The notes under the pieces were generated by a model. The model searched no databases. It saw only the letters and a list, made by a program, of their open reading frames with translations, and was not told where the DNA came from. DNA of 64,000 bases from Puia sp963703355 (lineage in GTDB: Bacteria; Bacteroidota; Bacteroidia; Chitinophagales; Chitinophagaceae), in the NCBI GenBank assembly GCA_963703355.1, contig OY969813.1:2108001-2172000 (forward strand). The letters are read 5' to 3'. Positions 60,204 to 64,000 of the stretch are shown here, in pieces (within the stretch, counting starts at the first letter, position 1; each line of letters opens with the position of its first letter). A program made the translations under genes and the position numbers.

Positions 60204-60405
60204 GCTGAACGCTGAAGGCTGAACGCATAACGCTTAACGCTGAACGCTTAAAACTTAGAGCTTTTGAGTTATTAATGATTAAATAATTGTCAATGCTCAT
60301 TTCGAACCGGACATCCGGCTTTGAGTTTAAGGAATTGAACGTTACACGTTGAGCGTTAAGCGTTCAGCCTTAAGCGTTAAGCGTTAGGCTTTAAGCTTTA
60401 TGCTT
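60204..60405. repeat. GCTGAACGC/GCGTTAAGC repeats in both orientations between serS and DUF1800
   Basis: About six GCTGAACGC/GCTTAACGC-type units at 60204-60250 face a set of GCGTTAAGC/GCGTTCAGC units at 60339-60405. The serS stop codon (60384-60386) lies inside the second set, and the last SerS residues SIKLKA are encoded by it. The units match the 7-mer array at scpA. Confidence 0.85.
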
Positions 60406-61664
60406 TCCGCCCTAAAATAAGGATGAATGGCTTCCGGCAAGGCTATAAAGTCTTCTTTCTGATGATTCTCCAGCAAACAGGCCAGGATACGTGGAAGTGC
60501 AAGAGAGCTGCCATTAAGTGAATGCAACAACTGCATTTTTCCCAGTTCGTCTTTGAAACGTATTTTCATTCTGTTCGTCTGGAAGCTCTCGAAATTGCTG
60601 ACCGAACTAACTTCCAGCCATTTTTCCTGAGCGGCAGAAAATACTTCGAAGTCGTATGTTATCGCGGCGGTAAATGACATATCACCTCCGCATAATCGAA
60701 GTATACGATATGGCAGATTCAGAGATTGAAGGAGATTTTCCACATGTTGCACCATTTCTTCAAGGGCTTTATAACTTTTATCAGGATGAACGATCTGCAC
60801 TATTTCAACCTTATCAAATTGATGGAGACGATTCAATCCTCTGACATCCTTGCCGTAACTGCCCGCTTCGCGCCTGAAACACGGGGTATACGCGGTCATT
60901 TTCACGGGCAGTTCTTTTTCCTTCAAAATGGTGTCGCGCCAAATATTGGTAAGTGGTACTTCAGATGTGGGAATCAGGTATAGTTTATCCTCCTGGACAA
61001 AATACATTTGCCCCTCCTTATCGGGGAGCTGACCCGTTCCAAAAGCACTGGCCTCATTCACCACAAGAGGTGGTTGGTATTCTACAAATCCGGCATGGGT
61101 ATTAAAGTCCAGAAAATATTGCACTAGCGCTCTCTGCAATCTGGCGCCATGGTTAATATAAACCGGGAATCCACTTCCCGTAATTTTATTTCCAAGTTCA
61201 AAATCAATCAGGTTATATTTTTTGGCCAAATCCCAGTGCGCGAGCGCATCGGCCGGTAATGCCGGTTTGGTTCCACCCTCCCTCACGACCACATTATCAT
61301 TGGGCGTCTTACCCACAGGCACATCTGCATAAGGAAGGTTGGGAAGTGAAACAAGTACCTGTTGTAATTGATCTTCAGTTATTTTTGCCGATTCCTCCAG
61401 GGAACCTAGTTTGGCTTTTAGCAGTGTGACTTCCCGTTTCTTTTCTTCTGCTTTATCTTTCTCCCCCCTGGCCATTAATTGTCCGATTTCCCTGGAAATT
61501 GAATTTAGTCCGGCCTGTTCGGTTTCTAATTCAAGTTGAGACTTCTTTCTTTGACCATCCAATTCCAAAATTTTAGCAACGGCAGATGAGGCATCAAAAT
61601 TTTTAACTTTAAGGCGTTCTATAACAAAATCTGGTTGCTGCCGGATCAGCGCTAACTGTAACAT
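60384..61664 (-). CDS. serS: Seryl-tRNA synthetase
   Basis: The ATG at 61664 (MLQLALIRQQPDFVIERL) is preferred over a TTG at 61682, giving 426 residues. A long N-terminal coiled coil (about 25-105) binds tRNA-Ser. Class II motif 2 is FRREAGSYGKDVRGLNRLHQ, motif 3 ends in LNGSSLALPRILACLLENHQ. The C-terminal SIKLKA is read from an intergenic repeat. A -7 element (TAACTTTG) lies 16 bp upstream of the start, divergent from the next gene. Confidence 0.95.
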   Translation of the reverse strand: MLQLALIRQQPDFVIERLKVKNFDASSAVAKILELDGQRKKSQLELETEQAGLNSISREIGQLMARGEKDKAEEKKREVTLLKAKLGSLEESAKITEDQLQQVLVSLPNLPYADVPVGKTPNDNVVVREGGTKPALPADALAHWDLAKKYNLIDFELGNKITGSGFPVYINHGARLQRALVQYFLDFNTHAGFVEYQPPLVVNEASAFGTGQLPDKEGQMYFVQEDKLYLIPTSEVPLTNIWRDTILKEKELPVKMTAYTPCFRREAGSYGKDVRGLNRLHQFDKVEIVQIVHPDKSYKALEEMVQHVENLLQSLNLPYRILRLCGGDMSFTAAITYDFEVFSAAQEKWLEVSSVSNFESFQTNRMKIRFKDELGKMQLLHSLNGSSLALPRILACLLENHQKEDFIALPEAIHPYFRAESIKLKA

Positions 61665-61679
61665 GCAGGAAAATTTGCG

Positions 61680-61687
61680 CAAAGTTA
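61680..61687 (-). promoter_or_regulatory. -7 promoter element of serS
   Basis: TAACTTTG on the minus strand fits TAnnTTTG, followed by C and 15 bp before the ATG. Confidence 0.5.
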
Positions 61688-61717
61688 GCTGATGCAGTGA
61701 AAGATTCCTTACACGGT

Positions 61718-61725
61718 TATCTTTG
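61718..61725 (+). promoter_or_regulatory. -7 promoter element just before the 61730 gene, implying a leaderless mRNA
   Basis: TATCTTTG matches TAnnTTTG and is followed by CAAT and then ATG at 61730. A transcript starting 5-8 bases after the element would begin at the start codon. It lies 30 bp from the divergent serS element. Confidence 0.5.
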
Positions 61726-61729
61726 CAAT

Positions 61730-62080
61730 ATGAATGTGAAAGACGATATTCAAAGCAGGTGGTGGGCGTTGGAAGAAAAATTGATGGCCAGATTTGGAAA
61801 AAAACCTGATTTGGAAGCCATTCTTTTCCTGATAGGGATTCAGGAAGTTGGTGATTTCCGAACCAAATTTACGAAGGAACAGAAACAGGATCTGATGCAT
61901 GTAGCGGTATGCAGCCTGCTTTCAGTTAGTGGATATTATGAACTGGAAATGATTGACGAAGAGGGATGGCCGCACTACCGGCAATTAAAGCCTTTACCCG
62001 TTTTCAATATGATCGAACAGGAAAACTTTATGAAGGATCACATTCTCCTTTATTTTGAAAACCAGGATATGCCCGCGTAG
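61730..62080 (+). CDS. Hypothetical protein, 116 residues
   Basis: The ATG at 61730 (MNVKDDIQSRWWALEEKLM) follows the -7 element directly; an in-frame ATG at 61697 lies upstream of that element and is unlikely. The acidic, helical protein carries ALEEKLMARFGKKPDLEAIL, FLIGIQEVGDFR, and DEEGWPHYRQLKPLP. It has no membrane helix or signal. Homologs are frequent near serS in related genomes as far as I recall, but the function is unknown. Confidence 0.7.
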   Translation: MNVKDDIQSRWWALEEKLMARFGKKPDLEAILFLIGIQEVGDFRTKFTKEQKQDLMHVAVCSLLSVSGYYELEMIDEEGWPHYRQLKPLPVFNMIEQENFMKDHILLYFENQDMPA

Positions 62081-62110
62081 CAAACAGCAAGGAAAATATT
62101 GAAATCCCTC

Positions 62111-62118
62111 TATATTTG
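62111..62118 (+). promoter_or_regulatory. -7 promoter element of gcvH
   Basis: TATATTTG fits TAnnTTTG, followed by CAAC, 40 bp before the gcvH ATG. Confidence 0.5.
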
Positions 62119-62158
62119 CAACTGCCGAATGGAATCACAAAAATAAAATATACTCCCA

Positions 62159-62539
62159 ATGAGTTTTCCAAAAAACCTTCGATACACGAAAGATCATGAA
62201 TGGGTTAGACAGGAAGAAGGCAATACATTTATTGTAGGTATTACGGATTATGCGCAACGTGAACTGGGGGACATCGTATACGTGGAGGTGGAAACGATTG
62301 GAAAATCCTTAGAAGCGGGTGAGGTGTTTGGGACTGTCGAAGCAGTTAAAACAGTGTCCGATCTTTTTCTTCCTGTACCTGGCACGATTTCGGAACTCAA
62401 TCCCGAACTGGCCGGTTCTCCCGATCTTATTAATACTGACCCATACGGCAAAGGATGGATGATTAAAATGACGGTTAAGGATCCAGCGCAGGTTGCCAGT
62501 TTGTTGGACGCGGCTGCCTATGAGGCGCTTGTTGGATAA
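62159..62539 (+). CDS. gcvH: Glycine cleavage system H protein
   Basis: A 126-residue lipoyl-domain protein that carries the aminomethyl group in glycine cleavage. LRYTKDHEWVRQEEGN at the start, GITDYAQRELGDIVYVEV and the lipoylated Lys64 in FGTVEAVKTVSDLF, then NPELAGSPDLINTDPYGKGW. gcvT and gcvP are not in the window. The ECF sigma gene follows 29 bp later but probably has its own control. Confidence 0.96.
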   Translation: MSFPKNLRYTKDHEWVRQEEGNTFIVGITDYAQRELGDIVYVEVETIGKSLEAGEVFGTVEAVKTVSDLFLPVPGTISELNPELAGSPDLINTDPYGKGWMIKMTVKDPAQVASLLDAAAYEALVG

Positions 62540-62568
62540 ATGCAGCTGTCATATTTTAACTGTAAATT

Positions 62569-63108
62569 TTGGGATCACCGGGAATATATAGTGAGCAGGA
62601 ATTGATCACTGCCTTGAAGGCAAGGGAGGATCAGGCTTTTTCATATTTATATGATCACTATAGTGGTTCTCTTTACAGTATCATTCTTCAGATCGTAAAA
62701 TCGCAGGAAATAGCCGGTGACGTATTACAGGAAGTTTTCCTGAATATTTGGCGCAAGATAGAGTCGTACGATCCTCTAAAGGGACGTTTATTTACATGGA
62801 TGCTCAATATCAGCCGAAATGCTTCCATAGATATGATCCGGTCGAAGGCCTACCTGAACAGCAAGAAAAACCAGGAGATTACTGATAACGTATATAGGAT
62901 TGACCAGGTGACCCAAACCGATATTGACAGCATTGGCCTCACCAAATTCCTGGGAATGCTAAAACCTGAACAGCGCGTTTTAATAGAACTCGCGTATCTG
63001 AAAGGTTATACCCACGAAGAAATTGCGCAGATCGAAGATATCCCGTTAGGAACGGTAAAGACAAGGATACGAAATGCATTATTGCAATTAAGAGTATATT
63101 TAAAATAG
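62569..63108 (+). CDS. ECF-type RNA polymerase sigma factor
   Basis: A 179-residue sigma-70 family protein with region 2 (AFSYLYDHYSGSLYSIILQI, QEVFLNIWRKIESYDPLKG) and region 4 (LTKFLGMLKPEQRVLIELAY, GYTHEEIAQIEDIPLGTVKTR). The frame has a TAA at 62563 and no ATG before region 2, so the start must be TTG at 62569 or another rare codon. A TAAATTTTG promoter-like element overlaps that TTG, so the start is uncertain. The TAG stop directly abuts the GTG of the anti-sigma gene. The signal it answers is unknown. Confidence 0.9.
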   Translation: MGSPGIYSEQELITALKAREDQAFSYLYDHYSGSLYSIILQIVKSQEIAGDVLQEVFLNIWRKIESYDPLKGRLFTWMLNISRNASIDMIRSKAYLNSKKNQEITDNVYRIDQVTQTDIDSIGLTKFLGMLKPEQRVLIELAYLKGYTHEEIAQIEDIPLGTVKTRIRNALLQLRVYLK

Positions 63109-63927
63109 GTGAACGTTCAAGAATATATATTAAGTGGAATTGTCGAAAGCTATGTGCTGGGGCTCGCGTCTCCGGAGGAATCCTTAGATTTCGAAAGAAT
63201 GTGCGATGCACATAGCGAAGTACGTGCTGCACGTAATGCTTTTGAAATTCAACTTGAACAATCACTCATCCATCAGCATCTTGACGCGCCGAGAGAATTG
63301 AAGTCCCGTATTTTTTCTAAAATCGGCATGGAAAAGGATGAAAAATTTACAGGTTCATCGTTATCAAAACCCACCCTCATATTAAGAAAAGGATTCGCAA
63401 AATATATAGCAGCTGCTTCACTTATTTTACTTGCGGGAAGTGTGTTACTTAATTTGTATTTGTTGAATGAATATAAAAAATCGATTGCCCAGTATAAGGA
63501 ACTCGTTGCGACGCAAACTCAGATTACCAGTACAAATCAGGTTCTGCAAACCAGACTGGAGAATTATGAAAATGCATTAAGTCTTATAAGAAATCCGTCG
63601 ATGGCCATAGTAAAAATGTCCAGCGTTGCAACCAGCCCCGCGCCATCAAGTCAGGCGACTGTTTACTGGAATTCGGCTTCGAAAGAAGTTTACCTGCTGG
63701 TTAATCAACTGCCTGTTCCGGTTTCTGATAAACAATACCAACTCTGGGCAATTGTGGACGGTCATCCGGTGGATGCAGGCGTTATTGATATGAATTCAGG
63801 ATTGTCATTTATGAAACTTAAGACAATTCCAAGAGCAGAGGCGTTTGCCATTACCCTTGAAAAGAAAGGTGGCAGTACAACACCGACTCTCGAAGCCATG
63901 TATGTAATGGGCAAGGTTACCAGTTAG
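63109..63927 (+). CDS. RskA-like anti-sigma factor
   Basis: A 272-residue membrane protein starting at GTG directly after the sigma stop. The N-terminal domain (about 1-75; YILSGIVESYVLGLASPEES) should hold the sigma factor at the membrane. A transmembrane helix spans about 102-121 (KYIAAASLILLAGSVLLNLY), followed by a coiled coil and an RskA domain with ATVYWNSASKEVYLLVNQLP, QYQLWAIVDGHPVDAGVID and FAITLEKKGGS. It should release the sigma factor on an envelope signal, probably by proteolysis. Confidence 0.88.
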   Translation: MNVQEYILSGIVESYVLGLASPEESLDFERMCDAHSEVRAARNAFEIQLEQSLIHQHLDAPRELKSRIFSKIGMEKDEKFTGSSLSKPTLILRKGFAKYIAAASLILLAGSVLLNLYLLNEYKKSIAQYKELVATQTQITSTNQVLQTRLENYENALSLIRNPSMAIVKMSSVATSPAPSSQATVYWNSASKEVYLLVNQLPVPVSDKQYQLWAIVDGHPVDAGVIDMNSGLSFMKLKTIPRAEAFAITLEKKGGSTTPTLEAMYVMGKVTS

Positions 63928-63951
63928 GATCTTATCTTCGTGTTCATTCAT

Positions 63952-64000
63952 ATGCGCCAACTGCTGTATAGATTACTTTCAAAAAAGGCTCCCGCCTGGC
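63952..64000 (+). CDS. Start of an unidentified gene, cut by window edge
   Basis: An ATG at 63952 opens a frame to the edge, reading MRQLLYRLLSKKAPAW. It begins 24 bp after the anti-sigma stop, with TATCTTCG, near a -7 element, in between. It may encode a membrane or secreted protein; 16 residues are too few to identify it. Confidence 0.35.
   Translation, partial: MRQLLYRLLSKKAPAW

Noticed and set aside
60079..60300. Minus-strand ORF overlapping the start of the DUF1800 gene
   Set aside because: Much of it is encoded by the repeat array, and its end overlaps DUF1800 in a different frame.

Overview
The window looks like a chromosomal segment of a Bacteroidota bacterium, most likely a member of the Chitinophagaceae or a close relative. 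The evidence is the set of lineage-typical families (DUF4251, DUF3078, LytTR regulator with LytS-type kinase, a class II NrdJ reductase, a bacterial GGGP synthase), an N-acylornithine-type carbamoyltransferase in the arginine pathway, the near absence of Shine-Dalgarno sequences, and repeated matches to the Bacteroidota -7 promoter element TAnnTTTG. No phage, insertion sequence, CRISPR array, rRNA or tRNA was seen.

Layout. Positions 1-7450: a glycoside hydrolase family 3 enzyme running off the left edge, a YceI-like protein, a tandem pair of secreted paralogs, a two-part YeeE/YedE sulfur transporter, a PhoD-like phosphatase and a 41-residue lipoprotein. 7628-12058: nrdJ and the GGGP synthase gene. 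12128-20883: an arginine biosynthesis cluster (a GNAT acyltransferase, then argG, argC, argD, argF', argB, argE, argH), preceded by a short ORF rich in arginine codons that may be an attenuation leader peptide. 20933-34482: mixed housekeeping genes (M28 peptidase, LytTR two-component pair, dxs, pirin, scpA, DUF3078, mscL, frr, a polyprenyl-phosphate sugar-phosphate transferase, an N-terminal transketolase subunit, a LolE-like permease, rbfA). 34535-41372: MsbA-like exporter, DMT permease, a DksA/TraR protein with a lysine/proline/alanine-rich tail, ileS. 41982-50992: a complete set of protoheme genes from glutamyl-tRNA onward (hemJ and hemH leftward, hemA-C-D-E-F-B-L rightward) around one divergent control region. 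51387-64000: FtsX-type permease, AraC regulator, gyrB, a DUF1501/DUF1800 pair, serS, gcvH, and an ECF sigma/anti-sigma pair.

The most unusual structure is between the genes. Many gene 3' ends run into short tandem repeats whose unit differs from place to place: GTATGGGA, GCGTTCA, AACCGTC, GATAAGCC, GCTTAAGC-like, and ATTGTCAATGG-like. The arrays start at or overlap stop codons and often recur inverted on the other side of the gap. The clearest case is a perfect 43-bp inverted repeat (32731-32773 with 32835-32877) whose two outer ends are exactly the TGA stop codons of two convergent genes. Other points of interest are the candidate arginine leader peptide, an FNR/CRP-like palindrome between hemH and hemA, a carbamoyltransferase with valine at its known specificity position, and an orphan transketolase half.
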